Origin: Streptomyces pactum | GTDB taxonomy: Bacteria; Actinomycetota; Actinomycetes; Streptomycetales; Streptomycetaceae | Direction of reading: 5' to 3' | NCBI RefSeq assembly: GCF_016031615.1 | Contig: NZ_JACYXC010000001.1 | Coordinates: 4,960,001 to 5,024,000, forward strand | Length of the DNA: 64,000 nt | In this document: positions 7,421 through 15,570 of the stretch, in pieces | Layout of the letters: every line of letters begins with the position of its first letter | How positions within the stretch are numbered: position 1 is the first letter of the stretch | Notes under the pieces: generated by a model | Told to the model about the DNA's origin: nothing | The model's database searches: none | Seen by the model: only the letters and a program-made list of their open reading frames with translations | Program-made: the position numbers and the translations under genes

Positions 7421-9892
7421 TTGAGCCGTGAATCTGACAGTTCGTCCTCCGGAGCCCGGGGTGGCGGCGGTACCGCGTACCCGTCCGGGACCCCGCCGTA
7501 CGGATCGCGCCAGTACCCGTCGCTGAATCCGACGCAGCAGGCCCCGCAGGACGGTGCCGACGAGGCGGAGGCGCGCGCCGCCGCCCTGCCGGAGGAGCCG
7601 AGGACCGAGACGACGCTGACCACCCGCATCAAGATCAACATTCCGGGGTCGCGCCCCATTCCGCCGGTCGTCATGCGCAAGCCGGTGGGCGAGGAGGGTG
7701 CGTCCGGCGCGGGCTCCGGTGCGGACGAGGAGCGGTCCGGCGGCACGGCTCGCCGTGACGCGACCCTGGACATGGGCGGCCGCGGCCGGCGGGAGTCGTC
7801 CGCCCCCGCCGCGGAGCCGGAGGGCGGGGACAGCACCGAGCGGACCAGCGACTGGTTCGCCCCCCGCAAGCAGGTTCGCCCCGCGCGGCCCGCGATGGCC
7901 GACCAGCTCACCGGTCGCTCCGGCGGCCCGGACGCCGCCGCATCCGCCCGCTCCGGCGCCGCGGAGCCGGAGACCACGCAGCAGTTCCCCGCGCCGTCGC
8001 CGCCCGAGGCGCCCGGACACCGTGCGGACCTGCCGTACTTCGGTGACGACCCCACGCCCACCGGGCCCACCGCGATCACCCCGGACCTGGGCTTCGGCGC
8101 CTCCCCCGCGGCCGGCCACGGCCGGGACGACGAACCGGTCGGCGCGGGCCACGACTACGGCCTGCCGGACGGCGGGTACGGCGGCGGCCTCGGCGACGCG
8201 GGCGCCGGCGACCCGCACGGCGGTTACCGCGACACCCACTCCGGCGCGGGCGACCCGGGGGCGGGCTACGGCGGCTACGGCGGTGACCCGGGTGCCGGAT
8301 TCGCCCCGGACGGCCCGTCGGCCACCACCGGCGAACACCTGCTCGACCCCTTCGCCCCCGGTCCGGGCTCCCCCTACGGGCCGACCACCACCGGCACCGG
8401 GGAGATGCCGGTGCCGCCGGGCGACCTGTTCGGCGACCGGCACCCCGGTCCGGCCACGGGCACCCCGCCGGTCCCGGGCGGCCCCACCCCCACCCCGCCG
8501 CACGGCTCGCCGGTGCTCGGCGGGCAGGGGACCGCGCCCGAGGAGCCGGTGGGCCGGACCGTGGGACCGAACCTGTTCCGCGACGACCCGCTGCCGGACC
8601 GGGGCGGCGCGTCCTCGCACGTCTCCGGTGACACGCTGGTCGGCGGCATCCCCCCGGTGCCGCCCGCCGACCGGAAGAAGAAGACCGGGGCGGGGCAGGG
8701 AGCCGGCTCGGGTTCCGGATCCCGAGGGGCCGGTGCCGGCGCGCGCTCCGGCGGCGGTTCCGGCAAGGGCCCCCGATCCGGTTCGGGTTCCGGTTCGGGC
8801 TCGAAGTCCTCGCCGTTCCCGACCTTCGAGGGCGACCCGTCCGCGCTGGACGCGCTCACCGCGGCCAGCAACTCCGCCCCGCCGTCCCCGCCGGCCGCCG
8901 CACCCGCGGCCAAGCCGGCCGGGAAGCCCGCCAGGAAGGGCCGCAACAAGCTGGTCCTGCTCGGCGCGGCCCTGGTCGGTGTGGTCGGCGTCGCCTACGC
9001 GGCGGGCCTGGTGATGAACCACGCCGACGTGCCCAACGGCACCACCGTGCTCGGGGTGGACATCGGCGGCAGCTCCAAGGAGGAGGCCGTCGAGAAGCTC
9101 GACAGCCGGCTCGGCAAGCGCGCCCAGGCCCCGCTGAAGGTCACCGTGGACGGCGAGCAGCACGAGCTCAAGCCGTCGGTGGCCGGGCTGTCCCTGGACA
9201 CCGAGGGCACCGTCCGGGACGTCGCCGGCCGCGACTACAACCCGGTGAACGTCATCGGCTCGCTCTTCGGCGGCACCCGCACCGGGGGCGACCCGGTCGT
9301 GGTGGACGAGGAGAAGCTCTCCGACGCGCTGGAGCGGCTCGCCGGGGAGTCCGGCACCGCCCGGGAGGGCACCATCAAGTTCGTCGCCGGCAAGGCCGAG
9401 CCGGTCTACGGCCGGCCCGGCAAGGGGCTGGACGTGGCCAAGGCGGTCGCGGCGGTCTCCGCGGCGTACCGGGACCGGGCCGAGACCGGCCAGGACCGGG
9501 CCGTCGAACTCCCGGTGGTCACCCGTCAGCCCAAGGTCGGCAGGGACGAGGTCGAGCGGGCGATGAAGGAGTTCGCCGAGCCGGCCCTGTCGGGCTGGGT
9601 GTACGTGCGGGCCGCCGGCCTGGAGGTGCCGTTCAGCGAGCAGAGCATCGGCGAGCTGCTGTCGATGAAGCCCGGTGCCGACGGCACCCTGCAGCCGGTG
9701 ATCGACACCGAGCTGCTGAAGGAGAAGTACGGCCACATGTACGACCAGGTGGTCATCGAGGGCGGCGCCGGCGACGTCCCGCTGAGCCCGCAGCACGCGG
9801 CGGCCGCGATGGTCGAGGCGCTGCGGAAGACCGCGCCCGCGCCGCCGGAGAAGCGGGTGGCGACGGTGCAGGGGGCCAAGCTCGCCTCCTGA
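7421..9892 (+). CDS. Large membrane-anchored protein with disordered N-terminus and peptidoglycan-binding-type ectodomain
   Basis: An 823-residue protein with three parts. Residues 1-500 are low complexity, rich in Gly, Pro, Asp and Ser. One membrane segment lies at about 509-530 (LVLLGAALVGVVGVAYAAGL). The extracytoplasmic part, about 535-823, contains two copies of the fold found next to VanW domains (PG_binding_4 type): VPNGTTVLGVDIGG then KLSDALERLAGES, and a second unit after about 700. No VanW or catalytic L,D-transpeptidase domain is visible, so it probably binds cell wall rather than cutting it. The start is TTG at 7421 with GGGAG at 7408-7412. A strong terminator follows. Confidence 0.8.
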   Translation: MSRESDSSSSGARGGGGTAYPSGTPPYGSRQYPSLNPTQQAPQDGADEAEARAAALPEEPRTETTLTTRIKINIPGSRPIPPVVMRKPVGEEGASGAGSGADEERSGGTARRDATLDMGGRGRRESSAPAAEPEGGDSTERTSDWFAPRKQVRPARPAMADQLTGRSGGPDAAASARSGAAEPETTQQFPAPSPPEAPGHRADLPYFGDDPTPTGPTAITPDLGFGASPAAGHGRDDEPVGAGHDYGLPDGGYGGGLGDAGAGDPHGGYRDTHSGAGDPGAGYGGYGGDPGAGFAPDGPSATTGEHLLDPFAPGPGSPYGPTTTGTGEMPVPPGDLFGDRHPGPATGTPPVPGGPTPTPPHGSPVLGGQGTAPEEPVGRTVGPNLFRDDPLPDRGGASSHVSGDTLVGGIPPVPPADRKKKTGAGQGAGSGSGSRGAGAGARSGGGSGKGPRSGSGSGSGSKSSPFPTFEGDPSALDALTAASNSAPPSPPAAAPAAKPAGKPARKGRNKLVLLGAALVGVVGVAYAAGLVMNHADVPNGTTVLGVDIGGSSKEEAVEKLDSRLGKRAQAPLKVTVDGEQHELKPSVAGLSLDTEGTVRDVAGRDYNPVNVIGSLFGGTRTGGDPVVVDEEKLSDALERLAGESGTAREGTIKFVAGKAEPVYGRPGKGLDVAKAVAAVSAAYRDRAETGQDRAVELPVVTRQPKVGRDEVERAMKEFAEPALSGWVYVRAAGLEVPFSEQSIGELLSMKPGADGTLQPVIDTELLKEKYGHMYDQVVIEGGAGDVPLSPQHAAAAMVEALRKTAPAPPEKRVATVQGAKLAS

Positions 9893-9910
9893 CCGCCCGC
9901 CGGGCACCAC

Positions 9911-9948
9911 GACGGGGCCGGTCCGCCACAGCGCGGACCGGCCCCGTC
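9911..9948 (+). terminator. Strong hairpin terminator after the peptidoglycan-binding protein gene
   Basis: A perfect 16-base inverted repeat (GACGGGGCCGGTCCGC and its complement) at 9911-9926 and 9933-9948 closes a 6-base loop, 18 bases after the stop codon. There is no T tract, as is usual for Streptomyces terminators. Confidence 0.85.
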
Positions 9949-10330
9949 GCCGTTCCGGTCCCTGCCCTCGGCCGGCCGGCCGCTGGCCGGGCCGGGGCGA
10001 GCAGGCGACAGGGCCCCGGGCGGGGGCCGGGCGTGCCGCACATCAGAGGCCCATCAGAGGCCGGGTGGGCAGGGCCCCGGGACGGAGCAGAGCCGACCGG
10101 GCAGGGGGCGGGCGGCTACGTGGGGGCCGGGCAGGGGGCCGGGAACAGGACATCGGGGGTCGGACGGCAGCGGACGGGGGGCAGTGGGGCCTGCCGAGCC
10201 CCTGTCGGGCCGTCGCCGGGCCCGCGTGCGGCCCCGCGCCCGGTCCGGCCGTCCCGACGGTCCGGTGCCGGTCCGGCCGTCCCGACGGTCCGGTGCCGGT
10301 CCGGCCAGCTCGCCACGGCCCGCCCCGGGG
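9949..10330. other. Gene-free convergent spacer with 28-base tandem repeat
   Basis: No gene is supported. A 28-base unit is repeated perfectly at 10242-10269 and 10270-10297, with a 9-base partial third copy at 10298-10306. Each unit contains a CCGTCCCGACGG hairpin and ends just before the stop of the leftward SirB1-like gene, so it may act as its terminator. The upstream part is low-complexity GGGCAGGGGCC sequence. Confidence 0.6.
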
Positions 10331-11200
10331 TCAGTTGAGCAGCGCGCGGGCGGCCCGGGCCTGCCGGCGCACCGTCTCGGCGGTCTCCGGCTCCACCGCC
10401 GCCACCACGTCCGCGTACTCCTCCAGCTCCCGGGCGCCCAGGGCGAACTCGCCCCGGCGTACGAGCAGCTGGGCCCGCTCCAGGCGGAGCCGGGCGGGGT
10501 GGCTGGGCAGCAGCAGCGACAGTTCGATCGCCCACAGCTGGACCGCGGACCGCTCCGGCCGGGGCGCGGCCCAGGCGCGGATGTTGTTGAGGATGCGCAG
10601 CATGATCTCCAGCGGACCGGCCGGCACCAGCAGGGCGGGATCCAGCGGTGCCCCGGTCGCGCCGCCCACCAGCCGCGCCGCGTCCGCCGTGGACAGGACC
10701 CGGCCGCCGTCGAACGGGTCCACCAGGACGTCCTCCCCGTAGGGGTCGCCGAACCCGACCACGAAGTGCCCGGGCAGCGCCACGCCGTGGACCGGGGCGC
10801 CGGCCCGGCGCGCCACCTCCATCCAGACCACCGACAGCAGGATCGGCAGCCCCCGGCGGCGCTCCAGCACCCGGTGGAGCAGGGAGGACTCCAGCCGCCG
10901 GTACTCCGCCGGGGTGCCGTGGAACCCGCACTCCCGGCCGAGCACCCGGCCCACCGCCTCGGCCCACCCGGCAGGCCCGGCCGGGGCGTACGGCAGCAGC
11001 CCGGCCAGCCGGTCCAGCTCCATCTGCGCGGCGTCCATCCCCGCCTCGTCCAGCTCCGGGTCCGCCTCGGCCCCCACCAGCAGGCACAGCAGCGCCAGAT
11101 CGGGGCGCTCGTCGCGGGCCGCCTCGGCGAACCGTCGCCGTCGGTCGGCGGTGTCCGGCGCGTCCTCACGGGGTCCGCCGCTGCCCGGGATGTCGTTCAT
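10331..11200 (-). CDS. SirB1-like transglutaminase-fold protein
   Basis: A 289-residue soluble protein. The central part (about 95-200) matches the SirB1/transglutaminase-core-2 family: ESSLLHRVLERRRGLPILLS, then VALPGHFVVGF, then VDPFDGG. These blocks align with the Cys/His/Asp core region of that fold, but no cysteine is present at the expected site, so enzymatic activity is doubtful. The C-terminal 90 residues look like two helical tetratricopeptide-type repeats. Start ATG 11200 gives the usual length. The cellular role is unknown. It is followed by repeated hairpin sequence. Confidence 0.85.
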   Translation of the reverse strand: MNDIPGSGGPREDAPDTADRRRRFAEAARDERPDLALLCLLVGAEADPELDEAGMDAAQMELDRLAGLLPYAPAGPAGWAEAVGRVLGRECGFHGTPAEYRRLESSLLHRVLERRRGLPILLSVVWMEVARRAGAPVHGVALPGHFVVGFGDPYGEDVLVDPFDGGRVLSTADAARLVGGATGAPLDPALLVPAGPLEIMLRILNNIRAWAAPRPERSAVQLWAIELSLLLPSHPARLRLERAQLLVRRGEFALGARELEEYADVVAAVEPETAETVRRQARAARALLN

Positions 11201-11290
11201 CGCCCGTCCGTCCGTGTCCGGTGCCTGTGCCGTGACCCGCCCGGCGCCCGCCGCCGGACGCCGGTCGGCCCTGGTCCGGCCGTGGGCCCG

Positions 11291-12439
11291 TCAGCCCTGG
11301 TCCGGCCGTGGGGCCCGCCAGTGATGGTAGGTGTGGTGGCGGCGGAAACCCATGCCGTCGTAGAGCGCGCGGGCACCGTCATTGTCCGCCTCCACCTGGA
11401 GGTACGCGGCCGACGCGCCCTCCGCCAGCGCCTGGCGGGCGAGCGCGGCCATCACCTCCGTGGCCAGGCCCTGCCGGCGGCTCTCCGGGGCGACCTCCAC
11501 GGCGGTGAACCCCGCCCAGCGGCCGTCCACCACGCACCGGCCGATGGCGGCGGGCGCCCGGACCTCCGCCGGCTCCGCACCACCGGTCCCGCCGGCACCT
11601 TCGGCCCCGCCGGCCGTGCCCGCACCGCCGGTCCCGCCGGCCGGGCCGGAACCGGCCGCCGGGCCGGTGGCCGACGGCGCCAGGCCCCCGGTGGTGTCCG
11701 CACCGGCCGGGACGGTGGCGAACCAGACCGAGGGGCCGCCGTACAGCACCTGGACCACCTCCGGCCCGGGCCGGAGGAACCGCTGGTAGCGGTCGAGCCA
11801 GCCGGGCGGGAGGTCGCGGGAGAGCGTGACCCGACCGGTGTCGTCGGTGAGGTCGGCGACCGGCGCCAGCGCTCCGACGCGTATCTCCGCGTTCACCTCC
11901 CGCACCCAGCCGCGCGCCTGCAGCTCGGCGGCGAGCCACTCCTGGGTGCCCGCCGCGCCGGCGCTGAGCTGGAGGTAGGCGGGGAGACCGCGCTCGCCGT
12001 ACCAGGCGGTGACCCGCTCCAGCGCGGCGTCCAGCGGCAGGCCGGGATCGCCCAGCGCCAGCACCGAGTTGGCGCGCCGGGTGAAGCCGCCGGCGGCGCG
12101 CAGCCGCCACTCGCCCAGCGCCTCGCTCTCCAGCGGGGGCCAGGCGCGGGCGGCGACCCGGTCCAGCTCCCGGGCGTCCGCCGCCGGACCCCGGCGGCGG
12201 ACGGGGGTGGCCGGCACGACCTTCCCGGCCACCAGCGCCGCCTCCGGAATCCGGACGGTGTCGCCGGATCTAGGTGTGATCTGCAACACTTCGTCGGTCC
12301 ATGATGTGAGCACGCCGACTGCGTCCGTGAACCTCTCTTGAGGTTTGGCGGATTCGTACCGGTACCGTACCGACACGCGTTTTCCCACGTCAGCGGGGGT
12401 AATGCTCACCTCGAAGCGTCCGCCGGTGGTGAAATCCAC
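11291..12439 (-). CDS. GNAT family N-acetyltransferase with N-terminal SH3-like domain
   Basis: A 382-residue predicted acyltransferase using acetyl-CoA. Residues 1-75 form a small beta domain (VGKRVSVRYRYE... VLTSWTDEVLQITPRSGDTVRIPEAALVAGK) that resembles an SH3 barrel. Residues about 100-235 form a degenerate first GNAT half. A Gly/Ala/Pro linker (about 238-280) precedes the catalytic GNAT domain with the acetyl-CoA loop RRQGLA (EVAPESRRQGLATEVMAAL). The GTG start at 12439 has GGAGAGG upstream. The substrate is unknown; the architecture is typical of a Streptomyces family often annotated simply as acetyltransferase. It is divergent from fdxA. Confidence 0.9.
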   Translation of the reverse strand: MDFTTGGRFEVSITPADVGKRVSVRYRYESAKPQERFTDAVGVLTSWTDEVLQITPRSGDTVRIPEAALVAGKVVPATPVRRRGPAADARELDRVAARAWPPLESEALGEWRLRAAGGFTRRANSVLALGDPGLPLDAALERVTAWYGERGLPAYLQLSAGAAGTQEWLAAELQARGWVREVNAEIRVGALAPVADLTDDTGRVTLSRDLPPGWLDRYQRFLRPGPEVVQVLYGGPSVWFATVPAGADTTGGLAPSATGPAAGSGPAGGTGGAGTAGGAEGAGGTGGAEPAEVRAPAAIGRCVVDGRWAGFTAVEVAPESRRQGLATEVMAALARQALAEGASAAYLQVEADNDGARALYDGMGFRRHHTYHHWRAPRPDQG

Positions 12440-12577
12440 AACCCTCTCCGCCCCTCATGTTCGACTGGTGCCCAAGAACGGAGATACTAGGTGCGGGCAT
12501 CGACGACGCCGCGCTCCCGCGCGCCCGCGGCGGAACCGCAGACCGGTCCGCCGGCCTTACCGAGGAGGAACGACAGC
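12440..12577. promoter_or_regulatory. Divergent promoter region between the GNAT gene and fdxA
   Basis: The 138-base gap separates two divergent genes and so must hold both promoters. AGGAGG at 12563-12568, nine bases before GTG 12578, fixes the ferredoxin start against a longer in-frame option. No clear -35/-10 pair could be assigned by eye. Confidence 0.6.
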
Positions 12578-12898
12578 GTGACCTACGTCATCGCGCAGCC
12601 TTGTGTCGACGTGAAGGACAAGGCTTGCATCGAGGAGTGCCCCGTCGACTGCATCTACGAGGGTTCCCGGGCCTTGTACATCCACCCGGACGAATGCGTC
12701 GACTGCGGAGCCTGTGAGCCGGTGTGCCCGGTTGAGGCGATCTTCTACGAAGATGACACTCCTGAGGAGTGGAAGGACTACTACAAGGCGAACGTCGAGT
12801 TCTTCGACGAGCTCGGCTCGCCCGGTGGTGCCTCCAAGCTCGGTCTGATCGAGCGGGACCACCCGTTCATCGCCGCGCTGGAGCCCCAGAACCAGTAA
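12578..12898 (+). CDS. fdxA: 7Fe ferredoxin (3Fe-4S/4Fe-4S)
   Basis: A 106-residue electron carrier. Cys9, Cys17, Cys21 and Cys25 give the C-X7-C-X3-C pattern, with the final cysteine serving the second cluster, and Cys40, Cys43, Cys46 and Cys50-Pro complete the 4Fe-4S site. This is the classic 7Fe ferredoxin arrangement. The C-terminal 50 residues (DDTPEEWKDYYKANVEFFDELG) are the usual extension of actinobacterial FdxA/FdxC. The start is GTG 12578, set by AGGAGG at 12563-12568. The gene order ferredoxin then aminotransferase is conserved in actinobacteria (fdxC-Rv1178 in M. tuberculosis). It probably feeds cytochromes P450 or reductive steps. Confidence 0.96.
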   Translation: MTYVIAQPCVDVKDKACIEECPVDCIYEGSRALYIHPDECVDCGACEPVCPVEAIFYEDDTPEEWKDYYKANVEFFDELGSPGGASKLGLIERDHPFIAALEPQNQ

Positions 12899-13487
12899 GC
12901 GCGACACGGCAGCGAGTGCCGGCGCCGCCCCGGTCCCGTACCGCCCGCGCCTCCCCCGCCCCGGTGGGAGAGGCGGTCCGCAGCGGTACGGGGCCGGGGC
13001 GTGTCGCGTACCCGCACCCCGGACGTCCGGCGGGGCCGGGGAGGGCCCGGCGGCCGCCCGGTGGTGTCCCGGCGCCCGCCCCGCCGGCCGTCCCGGTCCG
13101 GACGTACGTCACGGCTCGGACGCAGGTCCCGGCGCGGACGCACGCCACGGCCCGGAGTAATGCCACGGCCCGGACGGTCGTACGGCCGTTCCCGGGCCGG
13201 TCGTACGGTCGCCCCGGGCCGGGCCCACGGGTGGGCCGGCGGCCGGGCGGGGTGGTTTCCGCCGGTCACGGGGTCGTGTTCCGGCCGGAAGTGCGAATGT
13301 GTTCCCGCGGCGCGGTGCGGCACCGGGCCTGCGTGTCCCCGACCGGCGCCCGTCCGTGGCGTCCGTGAAGGGCCGCCGGCCCCGTGGTGTCCGTGCCGGC
13401 GCCCGGCCCGTGCGTCCGTGCCGGCGCGGCGTGCCCGGCAGCGGTGCCGGGCACGCGTCCAGGAACCGTTCGAGAAAGAAGAAGCAC
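12899..13487. other. Gene-free spacer with degenerate short repeats
   Basis: No supported gene lies in these 589 bases. Between about 13080 and 13230 there are imperfect 20-25-base repeats built on CCACGGCYCGGACG and GGTCGTACGG. Open frames on both strands are long but compositionally biased. The dapC promoter must lie near the right end. Confidence 0.5.
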
Positions 13488-14585
13488 GTGTCCGCAGTCT
13501 CCAGCCGCCTCCCGGTCTTCCCCTGGGACCGCCTCGAACCGTACAAGGCGACCGCCGCCGCGCACCCGGACGGCATCGTGGACCTGTCGGTGGGCACGCC
13601 GGTCGATCCGGTGCCCGGGGTGATCCGGAACGCGCTCGCCGCGGCGTCCGACAGCCCCGGCTACCCGACGGTCTGGGGCACCACCGCGCTGCGGGACGCG
13701 CTCACCGGCTGGGTGGAGCGCCGGCTGGGCGCCACCGGCGCGGACCACCGCAACGTGCTGCCGCTGGTCGGCTCCAAGGAGTTCGTGGCGGCGCTGCCCG
13801 CCCAGCTCGGACTCGGTCCCGGTGACCGGGTGGCCTTCCCGCGCCTGGCCTACCCCACCTACGAGGTGGGCGCCCGGCTGGCGGGTGCCGAGCCGGTCGC
13901 CTACGACGAGGTGACCGAGCTGGACCCGGCCGGGCTGAAGCTGCTGTGGCTGAACTCCCCGTCCAACCCCACCGGGCGGGTGCTGGACGAGGACGAGCTG
14001 CGGGCCGCGGTCGGCTGGGCCCGGGAGCACGGCGTCCTGCTCGTCAGCGACGAGTGCTACCTGGAGCTGGGCTGGACCGCCGAGCCGGTCTCGGTGCTCC
14101 ACCGGGACATCTGCGGCGGCAGCTTCGACGGGCTGCTCGCCGTCCACTCGCTCTCCAAGCGCTCCAACCTGGCCGGCTACCGGGCCGCGTTCGCGGCCGG
14201 TGACCCGGCGGTGCTCGGCGAACTGCTCACCGTGCGGAAGCACTCCGGCCTGATGGTGCCCGCCCCGGTGCAGGCCGCCACCGTCGCGGCACTCGCCGAC
14301 CACGAGCACGTGGGCGAGCAGCGCGAGCGGTACGCCCGCCGCCGTACCGCGCTGCGCGAGGCGCTGGAGGCGTACGGCTTCCGCATCGAGCACAGCGAGG
14401 CGTCGCTGTACCTGTGGTCCACCCGCGACGAGCCGTGCTGGGAGACCGTGGGCGCCCTGGCCGAACTGGGCATCCTGGTCGCCCCCGGCGAGTTCTACGG
14501 CCCGGCCGGCGCCCGGCACGTGCGGGTCGCCTTCACCGCCACCGACGAGCGGGTGGACGCGGCCGTCCGGCGCCTGGCCGGCTGA
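13488..14585 (+). CDS. dapC: Succinyldiaminopimelate transaminase DapC (class I/II aminotransferase)
   Basis: DapC converts N-succinyl-2-amino-6-ketopimelate to N-succinyl-diaminopimelate with glutamate as donor, on the path to lysine and the LL-DAP of the Streptomyces cell wall. The 365-residue PLP enzyme has the substrate motif NSPSNPTGR (about 156-164), the cofactor Asp/Tyr region SDECYLELGW and the Schiff-base lysine, Lys224, in SLSKRSNLAGYR. The GTG start at 13488 gives MSAVSSRLPVFPWDRLEPYK, the expected N-terminus. Its specific assignment rests on synteny with fdxA and dapE. A hairpin terminator follows. Confidence 0.93.
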   Translation: MSAVSSRLPVFPWDRLEPYKATAAAHPDGIVDLSVGTPVDPVPGVIRNALAAASDSPGYPTVWGTTALRDALTGWVERRLGATGADHRNVLPLVGSKEFVAALPAQLGLGPGDRVAFPRLAYPTYEVGARLAGAEPVAYDEVTELDPAGLKLLWLNSPSNPTGRVLDEDELRAAVGWAREHGVLLVSDECYLELGWTAEPVSVLHRDICGGSFDGLLAVHSLSKRSNLAGYRAAFAAGDPAVLGELLTVRKHSGLMVPAPVQAATVAALADHEHVGEQRERYARRRTALREALEAYGFRIEHSEASLYLWSTRDEPCWETVGALAELGILVAPGEFYGPAGARHVRVAFTATDERVDAAVRRLAG

Positions 14586-14704
14586 CCGCCGGCTGCGGGG
14601 TGGTCACGGCGGACCGCCGGGCGCCGCGGGTACGGCGGACGGCCGGCCGCCGTGCGGGTACGGCCGGCCGCCGGCCGCGGCGGGGTCACGGCGGCCCTCA
14701 CGGC

Positions 14705-14745
14705 ACCGGGGCCCGGGGAGCTGGAAACGCTCCCCGGGCCCCGGT
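14705..14745. terminator. Hairpin terminator between convergent dapC and secreted-protein genes
   Basis: A perfect 16-base stem (14705-14720 with 14730-14745) closes a CTGGAAACG loop. It lies between two genes that converge, so it can serve both directions. Confidence 0.85.
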
Positions 14746-14851
14746 GTGACGGCGGACCCCCGCGGCGTACGGGCCGGCCCCGCGCGGGCCGCCCGGCACC
14801 CGGCCGGGCACGGGCCCCCGCGCCGCGGCCGGCGGCCCGGACCGCGGTGGG

Positions 14852-15280
14852 TCAGCGGCCGACCGCGGGCAGCGTCCGGACCGGCAGCTTGTCGGTCGAG
14901 ATCACGGTGCTGACCGGCAGGTCCTTGGTGCCGGGCAGGCCGGGGGCAACCTTCGCCTTGCCCGGCTTGACGCCCTTGCCCTTGGCCTGGGCGCCGGGCA
15001 GGTACGCGCCGGTGACGGACCTGGTGGCCTTGGTCAGGGACTTGCCGGCCGCCGGAAGGCCCTTGTCGCTCACCCGGCCCGCCGTCTTCCCGAGCTTCTT
15101 GGTGGTGCTTTCGGCGGAGGACCCCACGTCGGCGAGGTCCGGAGTGCTGACGCCGCTGAGGTTGGCGACCTTCGGCAGCTCCGCGGCGCCGGCCGCGCCG
15201 GCGGCCCCGACCACCGGAGCTGCGCCCGCTGCGACCAGCAGCGCGGCTCGGGCGATCCGACGCGTGAGGGGGAGGGACAT
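14852..15280 (-). CDS. Small secreted protein with Ala-rich signal peptide
   Basis: A 142-residue predicted exported protein. Residues 1-32 form a signal peptide: basic start (MSLPLTRRIARA), a hydrophobic Ala/Val core and cleavage expected after GAAGAAGAAE-type alanines. The mature part is rich in Lys, Gly, Ser and Val, with no cysteine and no recognisable domain. The start is ATG 15280 with AAGGAG at 15285-15290. Relatives in Streptomyces are sometimes labelled ATP-binding protein, but I see no nucleotide motif to support that. It converges with dapC and shares its terminator. Confidence 0.8.
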   Translation of the reverse strand: MSLPLTRRIARAALLVAAGAAPVVGAAGAAGAAELPKVANLSGVSTPDLADVGSSAESTTKKLGKTAGRVSDKGLPAAGKSLTKATRSVTGAYLPGAQAKGKGVKPGKAKVAPGLPGTKDLPVSTVISTDKLPVRTLPAVGR

Positions 15281-15570
15281 GATGCTCCTTCGCGGGGAGG
15301 GACGTTGAGATCTGCTGTCCGGCGGGCGGACGCTGTGCCTATCGCCATCGGACGCGGGAAGGTTTCGGTGCGCTCGGGTAAAGAATCGGCAATGCGTCGC
15401 ATCATCGTTTCCGCGGGAAAACCGGTGATCCGGCTGTCCGACCAGGGGCGGAGGAAACGTATCGGCGTTCCGCTGACCGTGTGGTGACGACCCCCGCCGG
15501 GGCCTCGCGGGGCGGGTGGCGGCCGTCAATACCGGCACCGGGCAGGGGCCCCCGCGGGTGACGGGCCGTA

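Noticed and set aside
9753..11169. Minus-strand frames of 96-371 codons overlapping and left of the SirB1-like gene
   Set aside because: Trp/Arg/Pro-rich shadow composition; the SirB1 frame accounts for the region.
12781..13368. Possible gene between fdxA and dapC
   Set aside because: All frames are Arg/Pro-rich, with no ribosome site or domain; short repeats explain the open frames.
15305..15487. 60-codon plus-strand ORF upstream of the secreted protein gene
   Set aside because: No ribosome site; the lower GC here is better explained as promoter DNA of the leftward gene.
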